NCBI GenBank assembly: GCA_045655805.1
Contig: JAZOPZ010000018.1
Coordinates: 62,001 to 126,000, forward strand
Length of the DNA stretch: 64,000 bases
Direction: 5' to 3'
DNA from: UBA11475 sp045655805
Lineage (GTDB): Bacteria > Bacillota > Clostridia > Christensenellales > Borkfalkiaceae
Positions within the stretch are counted from its first letter, which is position 1. Each line of letters begins with the position of its first letter. The position numbers and the translations under genes are program-made. This document shows, in pieces, positions 1-7,779 of this stretch. The notes under the pieces were generated by a model. It had not been told where the DNA came from, searched no databases, and was given only the letters and a program-made list of their open reading frames with translations.

Positions 1-95
1 ATTATGACCAATTAAAAAATGATTTGTTCAAGAATTTATCTGCTAAAGTTACCGTTAGCGTTTACGGACAAAAAGGTGTAAAATCAAAGCATTAA
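1..95 (+). CDS. 3' end of an unidentified protein (partial)
   Basis: The frame beginning at base 3 is open from the window edge and ends at TAA 93-95, giving 30 residues that finish in GQKGVKSKH. The basic, K-rich tail and the strong terminator directly after the stop support a real gene end. Too little is visible to name a family, and I do not recognise the tail. The start lies outside the window. Confidence 0.55.
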   Translation, partial: YDQLKNDLFKNLSAKVTVSVYGQKGVKSKH

Positions 96-118
96 AAAAG
101 GGCTAAACAGCCCTTTTT
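95..118 (+). terminator. Rho-independent terminator
   Basis: Perfect stem AAAAAGGGCT / AGCCCTTTTT with a four-base loop (AAAC). It starts on the last base of the upstream stop codon and ends in a T-run, so it closes the partial gene at the left edge. Confidence 0.85.
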
Positions 119-127
119 ATCATTTGC

Positions 128-149
128 GTACCACTTTCACGATACCGTT
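128..149 (+). repeat. Dispersed 25-bp repeat, copy 1
   Basis: Contains CACTTTCACGATACCGTT, matching the repeat family also found near 39.4, 42.6, 49.7, 52.0, 55.1 and 61.5 kb. It sits between two convergent gene ends (95 and 155). The first arm of the family's hairpin is degraded here (GTACC instead of GGT). Confidence 0.6.
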
Positions 150-154
150 TAGCG

Positions 155-631
155 TTATTTATTGCCTTTTAAGTTTTCAAGCAAAGCGACAAGTCCCCTT
201 TGTATATCAGAGTAAGTCACGTCAAACCTATCGGTATACCAAGGGTCAGCAACGTCGCCACTACCACAAAAATCAAGCAACTTACACACCTTACCGTCCT
301 TATCTGAACCAAAAATCCTTAAACAATTTTTAAGATTGTTCTTGTCCATACAAACAAACAAATCACTCTTATCATAGTCGCTTGCTTTAAGTTGCACGGC
401 GCGCTTACCATCACACGATATACCGTGTTTTAATAATTCGCGCTTTGCAGATGGATACACAGGGTTTCCTATGCCGTGATAAATTTCTTCAGAACTAGTT
501 GCTACGGAGTTTACCTTAAAATCATCTGTAAGTCCCTCTTTTAAAAGCATATCTTTAAACATAAACTCTGCCATAGGTGAACGACAAATATTGCCGTGAC
601 AAACGAAAGTTATTCTTTTAATATTGTTCAT
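155..631 (-). CDS. Low-molecular-weight protein-tyrosine phosphatase
   Basis: 158 residues, the usual length of the family. The P-loop CHGNICRS (C11 nucleophile, R17) is at the N-terminus, and the general-acid loop DPWYTDRF with D near 129 is near the C-terminus. The enzyme is cytosolic and removes phosphate from tyrosine (possibly arginine) residues of proteins. Family members often act on exopolysaccharide kinases or McsB-type substrates, but the target cannot be read here. The start is preceded by AGGTAA. It lies 49 bp downstream of cysK on the same strand behind a terminator, so it may have its own promoter. An arsenate-reductase variant is unlikely because the DP loop is intact. Confidence 0.93.
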   Translation of the reverse strand: MNNIKRITFVCHGNICRSPMAEFMFKDMLLKEGLTDDFKVNSVATSSEEIYHGIGNPVYPSAKRELLKHGISCDGKRAVQLKASDYDKSDLFVCMDKNNLKNCLRIFGSDKDGKVCKLLDFCGSGDVADPWYTDRFDVTYSDIQRGLVALLENLKGNK

Positions 632-644
632 AAATTACCTATAC

Positions 645-671
645 AAAAAAGGCAAACTCGTTGCCTTTTTG
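645..671 (-). terminator. Rho-independent terminator of cysK
   Basis: Stem AAAAAGGCAA / TTGCCTTTTT with a short ACTCG loop and T-runs on both strands, placed directly after the cysK stop on the minus strand and before the phosphatase start. Confidence 0.8.
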
Positions 672-680
672 TTTATCATA

Positions 681-1613
681 TTATTCGTTTTCAAAAAGTG
701 GCGTTGAAAAATATCTTTCAGCAGTATCAGGAAGAACGGTAACTACAGTTTTACCTTCCCCCAAAACTCTTGCGAGTTTTTTAGCAGCAGCAACGTTAGT
801 GCCTGAAGAAATACCACACATAATCCCCTCTAAACGCGCCAAATCGCGTGAAGTTTGCAAAGCCTCTTCATCACTGATAATACAAACGTCTTCATAAATA
901 TTACAGTTAAGCACAGGTGGGATAAGACCGTCTCCAATACCCATTTGTATGTGTGAGCCGATAGTACCACCTGCTAAAATAGCAGCGTTTTCAGGCTCGA
1001 CAGCCCAAATTTTAATATCAGGGTTTTGCGCTTTTAACACTTCGCCAATACCCGTAATCGTACCACCCGTACCTATGCCCGAACAAAAACCGTGAATAGG
1101 TCCTGCAACTTGTTCTAAAATTTCAAGCCCAGTATGGTGACGATGCACCGTTGGGTTTGCAGGGTTTTCAAACTGTTGAGGAACGTAAACGTTAGGGTCT
1201 TCTTTTGCCATTTTAAGTGCCAACTTTAAGCAGTTATCTATGCAATCACCGATATTTCCATCGTCGTGAACTAAAATAACTTCAGCACCGTAGTGGCGCA
1301 CGAGTTTACGGCGTTCTTCACTAACAGAATCAGGCATAATAATCTTGGTTTTATATCCTCTTACAGCACCGACGAGCGCAAGCCCAATACCTTGGTTACC
1401 ACTAGTAGGTTCGACAATTATGGTATCTTTATTAATAATACCCTTTTTTTCGGCAGACTTAATCATATTATACGCCGTACGCGTTTTAATTGAACCACCT
1501 ACGTTCAAACCTTCAAACTTTACTAATATTTCGGCACAGCCTTTTTCCGACATCTTGTTAAGTCTAATAATCGGGGTATGCCCTATTGCTTCTAAAACGT
1601 TATCGTATATCAT
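681..1613 (-). CDS. cysK: Cysteine synthase (O-acetylserine sulfhydrylase)
   Basis: 310 residues, full length for the family. It is a PLP enzyme that makes cysteine from O-acetylserine and sulfide. The Schiff-base lysine is in GGSIKTR (K43), the substrate loop is EPTSGNQGIG (68-77), and the phosphate-binding loop GIGTGGTITG lies mid-protein with GISSGTN near the C-terminus. The lysine context (SIKTR rather than the usual SVKDR) is slightly unusual but keeps K and R. No T-box or Cys leader is visible in the 67 bp upstream, and no cysE lies beside it. A cystathionine beta-synthase is possible from this fold, but the length without extra domains fits CysK. Confidence 0.93.
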   Translation of the reverse strand: MIYDNVLEAIGHTPIIRLNKMSEKGCAEILVKFEGLNVGGSIKTRTAYNMIKSAEKKGIINKDTIIVEPTSGNQGIGLALVGAVRGYKTKIIMPDSVSEERRKLVRHYGAEVILVHDDGNIGDCIDNCLKLALKMAKEDPNVYVPQQFENPANPTVHRHHTGLEILEQVAGPIHGFCSGIGTGGTITGIGEVLKAQNPDIKIWAVEPENAAILAGGTIGSHIQMGIGDGLIPPVLNCNIYEDVCIISDEEALQTSRDLARLEGIMCGISSGTNVAAAKKLARVLGEGKTVVTVLPDTAERYFSTPLFENE

Positions 1614-1680
1614 ACTTAAAATATTACTATATTTTTATGAAAAAATCAACAAAAACGCCACTAAAACTTAACGCTGTTTA

Positions 1681-1878
1681 CTACTTTCTATCCACCAACT
1701 CATCAATAGAAATATCAAAATAATTAGCAATGGTAATAAGTTGATTTATTGAAGGTTCCGTATACCCTGTTTCCCAATGAGATATAGTCTTAGAAGAAAT
1801 ATTTAAAATTTTAGCAAACGATTGTTGGTCTAGATTATTTTCTTTACGCAATATTTTTAAATTTTCCGCAAAACTCAT
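1681..1878 (-). CDS. XRE-family helix-turn-helix repressor
   Basis: 65-residue single-domain HTH_3 protein. The helix-turn-helix spans about residues 17-38 (QQSFAKILNISSKTISHWE), with a conserved C-terminal ISIDELVD helix. There is no ligand domain, so control is likely through expression level, a partner or proteolysis. The start is preceded by GAGGGTG. It is divergent from a 50-residue membrane peptide. Between the two starts lie two near-identical operators, one of them exactly between the -35 and -10 boxes of the peptide's promoter. I infer that it represses the peptide gene and possibly itself. Confidence 0.9.
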   Translation of the reverse strand: MSFAENLKILRKENNLDQQSFAKILNISSKTISHWETGYTEPSINQLITIANYFDISIDELVDRK

Positions 1879-1904
1879 ATTAACACCCTCTTTAAATAAA
1901 TTGT

Positions 1905-1917
1905 ATCAATATTTGAG
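1905..1917. promoter_or_regulatory. Operator copy O1 (XRE box)
   Basis: ATCAATATTTGAG, 11 of 13 bases identical to the perfect palindrome O2 centred 29 bp away. It lies close to the XRE gene's start, where binding would repress the repressor gene itself. Confidence 0.55.
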
Positions 1918-1925
1918 AAAAATAC

Positions 1926-1954
1926 TTGACATTCTCAATCTTTGAGAGTATAAT
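1926..1954 (+). promoter_or_regulatory. Consensus sigma-A promoter with embedded operator O2
   Basis: TTGACA (1926-1931), 17-bp spacer, TATAAT (1949-1954): a perfect consensus promoter for the 50-residue peptide gene. The spacer carries the palindrome CTCAA-TCT-TTGAG (1934-1946), so repressor binding would block RNA polymerase. A maximal promoter under tight repression is typical of an inducible or toxic product. Confidence 0.85.
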
Positions 1955-1984
1955 ATTACTAAATTTAACTTAGGTGGTTAACTT

Positions 1985-2137
1985 ATGGCTCCTTTAATTG
2001 TTCTTTTATGTATTATTGGTGTAATTGCACTACTTTCTAAATTTTTACCAAACATTATAGCATCAATCCCTGCATTTATTGGATTAATTACTTTAATCCT
2101 TTTGATTGGTGGCGTACTATTTGTACTTACAATCTAA
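1985..2137 (+). CDS. 50-residue hydrophobic membrane peptide
   Basis: Small gene encoding MAPLIVLLCI..., 50 residues, almost wholly hydrophobic. Two membrane segments (about 3-18 and 28-49) are separated by a short loop with SKFLPN. AGGTGG lies 7 bases before the ATG, a perfect promoter lies upstream, and a strong terminator follows within 15 bp. The gene is therefore a complete transcription unit. No family is recognised. It could be a stress-induced membrane peptide, a type I-like toxin, or an immunity/permease modulator. The divergent XRE repressor with operators in the shared gap is its likely controller. Confidence 0.75.
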   Translation: MAPLIVLLCIIGVIALLSKFLPNIIASIPAFIGLITLILLIGGVLFVLTI

Positions 2138-2151
2138 CTTTATAACATATC

Positions 2152-2183
2152 AAAAAAACACCGCAAATTTGCGGTGTTTTTAT
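2152..2183 (+). terminator. Bidirectional terminator after the small peptide
   Basis: Perfect palindrome AAAAACACCGCAA / TTGCGGTGTTTTT followed by a T-rich tract. It separates the small peptide gene from the melA gene that arrives from the other strand. Confidence 0.85.
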
Positions 2184-2202
2184 TTTAGTCAATTTTTATA
2201 AC

Positions 2203-2220
2203 AAACGGTATCATTAAACC
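2203..2220 (-). repeat. Dispersed repeat, degenerate copy
   Basis: On the minus strand GGTTTAATGATACCGTTT keeps the GATACCGTT end of the repeat family but lacks the TTTCAC core. It lies 3' of melA, like the other copies. Membership is uncertain. Confidence 0.3.
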
Positions 2221-2233
2221 CTACCAATAAAAA

Positions 2234-3535
2234 TTATTCGTAATCAGGCAACCAATCTTTATGTGCTTCGAAAAGTTCGTCACAAAGAGACTTCATTTCA
2301 TCAAAAGTGAGTTGGTCGCGAGTATGTGGGTCAAGATATACAGCGCGATAAATATATTCTTTTTTGCGTTCTACTGCACCTTGAATAGTCAAGTTATGAA
2401 CTGTAATATGTTGCATATTAAGCCCTGCAAGTTGGTCAGGTAAATCACCTACAAAGCAAGGGTTAAGACCGTTTTTGTCAATCATAATAGGAACTTCTAC
2501 ACACGCGTTTTTAGGTAAGTTAGTTATAAGCCCCGTGTTTTGAACGTTACCGTAAATTTTGTAAGGCACACCCGTTTCACACGCTTCGATAATGTGCGAA
2601 CCGTATTCCCTACTGCGTTCGTGACTTACTTTTTCTGGATCGATAAATTCATCTTTACGCTTTTTCCAATCTTCAATTTGATTAATACATCTTCTTGGAT
2701 ACTCATCAAGAGGAATATTAAATTTTTCGATAAATTCAGGATGATCTTTTTTGATAAAGTATGAATGATATTCAGCCGTGTGTTCGCTACTTTCAGTATT
2801 ATAGTAACCGAAACGATTCATAATTTCAAGACGCACCAAATCCCAATCAGGGCGCTTTTCGTTGAACACTTTTTTGAATTTTGGATACAAGTCGTTGCCG
2901 TCTTTATCTTTTAAGTCCAAAAGCCAACACATATGATTGATACCTGCAAGGTGAAAAACTGCGTCTTCCATTTCAGGCATTTCTAAAGATTTGCCGATTG
3001 CAGATGCAACGACTTGACAAGAGTGGCAAAGACCAACGGTTTTGATTTTAGTATGTTTTTGCAAATAGCCTGAAACTATACTCATAGGGTTAGTGTAGTT
3101 TAAGAAAAGCGCGTTAGGGCAAACCTTTTCCATTATACGAGCGTACTTTTCAAGGGCGTGAATAGTTCTCATACCCCTAAAAATACCACCTATGCCTAAA
3201 GTATCAGCAATGGTTTGACGAAGACCGTACTTTTTAGGAATTTCAAAGTCGATAACCGTGCAAGGTTCGTAACCGCCTACTTGAATAGCATTGATAACGT
3301 AATCAGCGTCTCTAAATGCTTTTTCGGCATCGTCAGCAAGATATTTTTTAACGGTAACGGTTGGTTTATACTTTTCTCTTAACGCATTGACGATAACGTA
3401 AGACTCATCAAGTCTTACAGGGTCAATATCTAAAAGCGCAATTTCGAAATTATCAAGTTTATCCGATAAAATACAATCGCCCAATACGTTTTTACAAAAT
3501 ACTGTACTGCCTGCGCCTAAAAAAGTGATTTTCAT
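2234..3535 (-). CDS. melA: Alpha-galactosidase/alpha-glucosidase, GH4 family
   Basis: Glycoside hydrolase family 4 enzyme, an NAD- and Mn-dependent redox-hydrolysis mechanism acting in the cytoplasm. The N-terminus is the Rossmann motif KITFLGAGSTVF. The metal-site cysteine and histidine are in GLCHSC and AGINHMCW. The sequence pattern resembles MelA (alpha-galactosidase) more than 6-phospho-glycosidases, but substrate is not proved. An upstream in-frame ATG at 3559 exists, but AAGGAG lies between it and the second ATG and nothing precedes the first. I therefore use 3535 (433 residues). The gene is divergent from an AraC regulator that probably controls it, and a palindrome lies in the shared gap. 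Confidence 0.9.
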   Translation of the reverse strand: MKITFLGAGSTVFCKNVLGDCILSDKLDNFEIALLDIDPVRLDESYVIVNALREKYKPTVTVKKYLADDAEKAFRDADYVINAIQVGGYEPCTVIDFEIPKKYGLRQTIADTLGIGGIFRGMRTIHALEKYARIMEKVCPNALFLNYTNPMSIVSGYLQKHTKIKTVGLCHSCQVVASAIGKSLEMPEMEDAVFHLAGINHMCWLLDLKDKDGNDLYPKFKKVFNEKRPDWDLVRLEIMNRFGYYNTESSEHTAEYHSYFIKKDHPEFIEKFNIPLDEYPRRCINQIEDWKKRKDEFIDPEKVSHERSREYGSHIIEACETGVPYKIYGNVQNTGLITNLPKNACVEVPIMIDKNGLNPCFVGDLPDQLAGLNMQHITVHNLTIQGAVERKKEYIYRAVYLDPHTRDQLTFDEMKSLCDELFEAHKDWLPDYE

Positions 3536-3576
3536 TTTTTGTTTTAACTCCTTTGACATTTTTTGCTAAATATATT

Positions 3577-3599
3577 AAAATAATCCATAGAATTATTTT
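3577..3599. promoter_or_regulatory. Inverted repeat in the melA/araC gap
   Basis: AAAATAAT-CCATAGA-ATTATTTT, perfect 8-bp arms with a 7-bp spacer, placed between the two divergent starts. It is a candidate operator for the adjacent AraC protein, though its AT-richness makes chance formation possible. Confidence 0.4.
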
Positions 3600-3615
3600 T
3601 TAACAAAAGGTTTTT

Positions 3616-4419
3616 ATGGCTATCTTATTTAAGGAAATAATAAACGAACAACGAGCAATCTATCTTGATCCCGACAAAAACGCCCCTATATACGTTATAG
3701 ATATCGGCGACCATAAAACTCCACCGTCGCATTTTTACGGTCCAGCCACTAGACCGTATTTTTTAATACACTTAATTGAAAGTGGTAAAGGTACGGTTGA
3801 GCGAAACGGCGTTGTAACCACCTTATCAGAAGGCGACGCTTTTATAATTCGCCCAGGCGAAGTTACAACTTATAAAGCCGACGACAAAGAGCCTTGGGTT
3901 TATAGTTGGATAAGTTTTTACGGTGATTTTGCAGAAAAAGTCATGCAAGAAACTTCTACAAAAAACTACGTAAAATATAAAAAAGATGGCATTTGGGCCA
4001 TTAAACAAGCCCTTGATGCTAAAACTTCCAATACAATTTACGGACTTAATATGCTATTTTGCGTATTAAACTCCATAAAAGACGATAAACCTGAAAACCA
4101 AAACGATTTTGTAAAAACAGCCGTTAGTTATATTGAAAACAACTTCTTTCGTGATTTTAACGCAAGCGATTTGGCTAATATTTTAGGGGTATCGCGCTCA
4201 CACTTTTCGGTTACTTTTGCCAAACAAACGGGTGAAACACCGTATAACTACCTATTAAAAACAAGGCTTAACCACGCCAAAGACTACCTTAAAAACACAA
4301 CTATGTCTATTACGGAAATTGCCTACTCGGTAGGATTTGCGTCGATAGAACGGTTTAGCGAAACTTTTAAGCAATCTGTTGGTTCATCACCACTAGCGTA
4401 TCGTCGATTGTCAAAATAA
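3616..4419 (+). CDS. AraC-family regulator of the GH4 gene
   Basis: 267 residues. An N-terminal cupin sensor (about 1-150, with EGDAFIIRPGE at the second cupin strand) precedes a double HTH_18 domain (about 165-265). The domain has the diagnostic second helix SITEIAYSVGFASIERFSETFK and ends SPLAYRR. It probably binds a sugar and activates the divergent alpha-galactosidase gene. The start has AAAGG five bases before the ATG. No kinase or membrane part is present, so the signal is cytosolic. Confidence 0.92.
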   Translation: MAILFKEIINEQRAIYLDPDKNAPIYVIDIGDHKTPPSHFYGPATRPYFLIHLIESGKGTVERNGVVTTLSEGDAFIIRPGEVTTYKADDKEPWVYSWISFYGDFAEKVMQETSTKNYVKYKKDGIWAIKQALDAKTSNTIYGLNMLFCVLNSIKDDKPENQNDFVKTAVSYIENNFFRDFNASDLANILGVSRSHFSVTFAKQTGETPYNYLLKTRLNHAKDYLKNTTMSITEIAYSVGFASIERFSETFKQSVGSSPLAYRRLSK

Positions 4420-4596
4420 TTATGCTCTAGTACCCCTATATAGTCAATAACGATTTGTTTTAACTTTTTAATGATTTGTTCGGTAATAAATATCCACCAG
4501 CCTAGCTGGTGGTTTTTCATTTTCGGCCAATTAGCCCTAAACTATTCTGGCTTACGCACAAGTGCGTATTTAAACGACCTGCCAGTCCTGCACCTT

Positions 4597-5067
4597 TTAC
4601 TTGCTACCCGTAAACGGGTCTTTTGGGTCAAATATACTTAACTGATCTGCCTGTTTGTCTTGTTCTAATTGATTTTTAATATACTCTTTGATCGCTTTCG
4701 TGTCTTTTCCCGATGTATCTACGTAAAATCCCCTGCACCAAAATTCGCAATTTCGGTATGCAAATTTTAAGTTGCCGTATTTTTGAAATATCATTAGGCT
4801 ACTTTTTCCTCTTAGATACCCCATGAACACCGAAACGCTAATTTTGGGAGGTATAGATAAAAGTAAATGTATTTGGTCGGGGCATACTTCTCCCTCTATT
4901 ATTTCTACTCCTTACCATTTACATAGCGTACGCAGTATATCCCTTATCTCTTGCCTTTTATCCTCGAAAAATACTTTTCGACGATATTTTGGCGCAAATA
5001 CTATGTGATACTTGCAATTCCATTTTGTATGTGCTAAACTATTTCCAGTGAAAATTTCTTTTATCAT
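4597..5067 (-). pseudogene. tnpA: Y1 (HUH) transposase TnpA, nonsense mutant
   Basis: Two pieces of one reading frame are separated by a single in-frame TAA at 4912-4914, 157 codons in all. Piece one has KWNCKYHIVFAPKYRRK. After the stop the same frame continues GVEIIEGEVCPDHIHLLL with the HUH metal motif HIH. Later come GFYVDTSGKDTKAIKEYIKNQ and the probable catalytic tyrosine in KEYIKNQ. The intact copy at 46582-47031 has lysine (KWKGVN) where this one has the stop, so one A-to-T change is enough. The start ATG at 5067 has GGAGG upstream. Confidence 0.88.
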
Positions 5068-5144
5068 AAATCCTCCGTTTGTTTTATTCGTTGCAACTGG
5101 CAGGTCGCAACTTTTATTATACACAAACGGAGGATTTTACTCAA
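5068..5144 (-). promoter_or_regulatory. tnpA promoter and RBS-masking hairpin (copy 1)
   Basis: Minus-strand promoter TTGAGT (5139-5144), 17-bp spacer, TATAAT (5116-5121). A 15-bp sequence inside the spacer (5123-5137) is the exact complement of the ribosome-site region 5068-5082 (ACAAACGGAGGATTT). Transcripts from this promoter start after the arm and leave the RBS free. Transcripts entering from outside contain both arms and would fold the RBS into a stem. Confidence 0.7.
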
Positions 5145-5194
5145 CGGTAAACCTTTACTGGACCCCCAGACTATCTGGGGGTTTATTGTTTACA

Positions 5195-5226
5195 TAAAAA
5201 ACCGTACAACTAACAGTCGTACGGTA
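5195..5226 (-). terminator. Terminator of the ADP-ribosylglycohydrolase gene
   Basis: Stem ACCGTAC / GTACGGT followed on the minus strand by a run of Ts, 7 bp after the stop codon at 5233. Confidence 0.7.
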
Positions 5227-5232
5227 AATTTA

Positions 5233-6786
5233 CTATTTATTTAAAAGTTTGAAAGTTGCAGTATAAGACAAATGTCTACCACGAATACCAAAATGAACGA
5301 TAATGGTATTGTCAAAATTGACCAAGCCTTCTGCTTTTAGGGTAAACGAGCAAACGCCTTCTTGCATATAAGCGTTGTGAATAGGTACGGTTTTTTTGCT
5401 TGCCCCAACGACTTTAACACCCGTATCTGTATAAACCGAAACATCAACCATATGTTGCATTTTAAACAAACCTATATCCCTAACCTTAACGGTGAATTTA
5501 AGTTCTTCATCTTCAGCAATAAAAGGTTCTTTTTCTAGTTCAATAACGGCTTTGAATAGGTCGAAGTTATACGGCAAAGCGTATTCGCCAAATTCCTTAA
5601 TCTCGTTCGCAGTAAAATGGAATTTACCCACGTCTCTACCACCGTTTTTAAGGAACTGGTCACAAGGTTCGCAGTAAAGGAGATCCCCCTCTTTTGCCAC
5701 TACCGAAACCCCACCGTTAAGCGAATATAACTTCCTATCAAGAGCCTTTGGAATAGCATTTATAATTCTATCGGTGAGTTCGTCCGTTGATTTTGGTGGC
5801 CACCCACAATAAGACCAAGACATACAGCCAACTTTAATTATGTTGCCTAGTGGTTTAATCCATTTTTCTGGTAATGCCGAATCCCCTGCAATTATGCCCA
5901 TAATAGCACCGACAGTCGCAGTAGTACAGTCGGCGTCCTCACCACAATAGGTTGCAAGTTTTATAGCCTCTCCAAAGTCGCCTTCAGAATAATACCAAGC
6001 AAGAATAACTGTTGCAGTAGCGTTAATTACGTCGTCACCGATAGGATTTTCAGGAAGTTCTAAAACTTCGTTATGTCTAACTCTCTCACTCTTATTGTCA
6101 AAACACCAACCAAAACTAGACGGAAAATCCTTCATCATTTTTATTCTTGCAGACTCAAAATCCAACCCGTTTTTGTAACAGTCTTGAACAAATCTAACGG
6201 CTTTAGTTACACCACAGTCTTTAGGAATATACGAAAGACCTATATCAATTAGTTTTTCCTTATTACTTTCAACGAACGCCGCCGATTGCAAGCCAGCGAA
6301 GAACATTTCCGCCCAGACGCCGTCCCCCGTGTGATCAACGGTTGCATCTAAATACGCGTAACTTACTGCTTGTTCAGGATTACCAGGTGCAAGACACGCC
6401 CAAATTTCACTTCTAATATAAGCGCCGTTTGAAACCCCAAAATAGTTATTGATTTTACCCGAAAAAGGGGGCCTTAAACCTGCCCTTAAATTTGATTTAG
6501 CAATGCCGTATTCCGACCAAGCGGGAATGATATATGTTTCCCAATAATCCGCCAAAATATCGGAAGTAATTTTGCCGCCGTACACCTCAACGGCGTTAAG
6601 CCAACAGAGTTGCAAGTCAAGATCGTCGTTTGGTGGTGGATTATGGTCAATATCTTTTTGAGTGTAATAATCCACAGGAAAAGTCCCCCTTTTGCACTCG
6701 AACGGAGCGCCAAGCGTACCACCTGCATTTTTACCGTTAAAACAGCCTAAAATTTTATCCCTTAAAATTTGTTCACTTAAAATCAT
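5233..6786 (-). CDS. ADP-ribosylglycohydrolase-like protein
   Basis: 517 residues. The N-terminal ~330 residues show the ADP-ribosylglycohydrolase fold (GCFNGKNAGGTLGAPF near the start, the metal motif PPNDDLDLQLCW, HTGDGVWAEMF, and the second metal site CGEDADCTTATVGAIMG). The C-terminal ~180 residues look like a beta-rich accessory domain. Family members hydrolyse ADP-ribose bonds on proteins or small molecules, but many in carbohydrate clusters act on N-glycosides instead. Its place between AraC-controlled sugar genes favours the latter (inference). There is no signal peptide. AAAAGGGG lies 7 bases before the ATG. Confidence 0.82.
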   Translation of the reverse strand: MILSEQILRDKILGCFNGKNAGGTLGAPFECKRGTFPVDYYTQKDIDHNPPPNDDLDLQLCWLNAVEVYGGKITSDILADYWETYIIPAWSEYGIAKSNLRAGLRPPFSGKINNYFGVSNGAYIRSEIWACLAPGNPEQAVSYAYLDATVDHTGDGVWAEMFFAGLQSAAFVESNKEKLIDIGLSYIPKDCGVTKAVRFVQDCYKNGLDFESARIKMMKDFPSSFGWCFDNKSERVRHNEVLELPENPIGDDVINATATVILAWYYSEGDFGEAIKLATYCGEDADCTTATVGAIMGIIAGDSALPEKWIKPLGNIIKVGCMSWSYCGWPPKSTDELTDRIINAIPKALDRKLYSLNGGVSVVAKEGDLLYCEPCDQFLKNGGRDVGKFHFTANEIKEFGEYALPYNFDLFKAVIELEKEPFIAEDEELKFTVKVRDIGLFKMQHMVDVSVYTDTGVKVVGASKKTVPIHNAYMQEGVCSFTLKAEGLVNFDNTIIVHFGIRGRHLSYTATFKLLNK

Positions 6787-6880
6787 ATAGTACCCCTTTT
6801 AGCCTAATTTGCTTTTACTTTATTTTACAATTAAAAAGACGATTTTTATTGTAAAATCGTCCCTTTTTGTTGTAAATTCG

Positions 6881-7714
6881 TTATTCTTGAATACCCAACC
6901 TATACTGTTTTGTCGTTTGATTAAATCGCTTTTTGAACTCTTTAAAAAAGTGTATTTCGTCGTTATAGCCAACTGAATAAGCAATCTCTTTTGCGCTTAA
7001 AGAAGTTTTAGTTAAAAGTTCTCTAGCCTTATTAAGCCTAACGCCTATAAGGTAGGATGCGAGAGTTTCTTCTGCGTACTTTTTGAAAATTTTAGACAAA
7101 TACGAGTGGCTCACGTTAAGTGCCGTCGAAATACTATCTATATTAAAACCACCATCCGTATAATTCATTTCAATAATCTTTTTAGCCTGTGCAACTATAC
7201 TCATAGCCGGCGTAACGCATCTTTGTGGTTCAGTAAGCACACCCAAGCAAGCGTAAAAAGCAGATTTAACCGTGTAGTATGAAACTGAACGGTTTTCGTC
7301 GTATTCACACGCGATATCGTATAAAAGCCTTTCGTTAAAAGTTTGTGGCGCTTGTTTTACAGGCTCGTTTATACTAAAACCCATCCTATCAACGAATAAC
7401 CCGTCAAGTTCCCCTTCAATTGAAAACCAAGCGTATTTCCACTTATTATTTGGATTAGGATAGTATAAAACTGAATAACCTTTAGGCACCATAAAAAACT
7501 GCTTTTCTTTTATGTGAAAAGTTGAACCGTCCACCAACATAGTCCCTTCGCCACTAAACACGTAATGAAGAACGTAATTAGACCTAATCGACGGATATTT
7601 TTGTGGTTCTATGTAATTAAAATCATTATAACCGAAATCCCTAATAAAAAGTTCTTTTTCAAGTTCGTCGTAAAAAGTTTTACTTATGTATTTTTTAATT
7701 TCTTTTTGAGCCAT
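6881..7714 (-). CDS. AraC-family transcriptional regulator
   Basis: 277 residues from the ATG at 7714, chosen because AAAGGATG lies 8 bases upstream. An earlier in-frame ATG at 7744 has no ribosome site. An N-terminal cupin (GEGTMLVDGSTFHIKEKQFFMVPKG) is followed by the C-terminal double HTH with SAKEIAYSVGYNDEIHFFKEFKK. It probably senses a sugar and controls the ADP-ribosylglycohydrolase gene downstream (95 bp away, same strand) and/or the divergent dehydrogenase at 7887. Phased direct repeats in the shared gap fit AraC-type binding. Confidence 0.9.
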   Translation of the reverse strand: MAQKEIKKYISKTFYDELEKELFIRDFGYNDFNYIEPQKYPSIRSNYVLHYVFSGEGTMLVDGSTFHIKEKQFFMVPKGYSVLYYPNPNNKWKYAWFSIEGELDGLFVDRMGFSINEPVKQAPQTFNERLLYDIACEYDENRSVSYYTVKSAFYACLGVLTEPQRCVTPAMSIVAQAKKIIEMNYTDGGFNIDSISTALNVSHSYLSKIFKKYAEETLASYLIGVRLNKARELLTKTSLSAKEIAYSVGYNDEIHFFKEFKKRFNQTTKQYRLGIQE

Positions 7715-7779
7715 AAAGCACCATCCTTTGCTTATATAATACAACCAAAATCGTCTCTAGTCAATAGCCAAGTAAAAAC

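Larger units (their letters stand above)
4485..5181 (-). mobile_element. IS200/IS605-type element, copy 1 (inactive)
   Basis: A tnpA-only element with subterminal hairpins instead of inverted repeats. The left-end hairpin CCCCCAGA-CTA-TCTGGGGG is at 5163-5181, upstream of tnpA. The right-end hairpin CCACCAGC-CTA-GCTGGTGG is at 4494-4512. The right end is flanked by AATAAATATCC, the same 11 bases as in copy 2 near 46.5 kb, which marks a shared terminus. No TnpB is present. The transposase carries a nonsense codon. The exact cleavage sites cannot be fixed by eye, so the borders are approximate. Confidence 0.8.

Noticed and set aside
3536..3559. Earlier ATG for the GH4 gene
   Set aside because: AAGGAG lies after it, and the Rossmann motif begins right at the second ATG.
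4912..4914. Frameshift or TAA recoding in tnpA
   Set aside because: The frame is continuous either side, so this is a nonsense change; TAA is used as a normal stop throughout the window.
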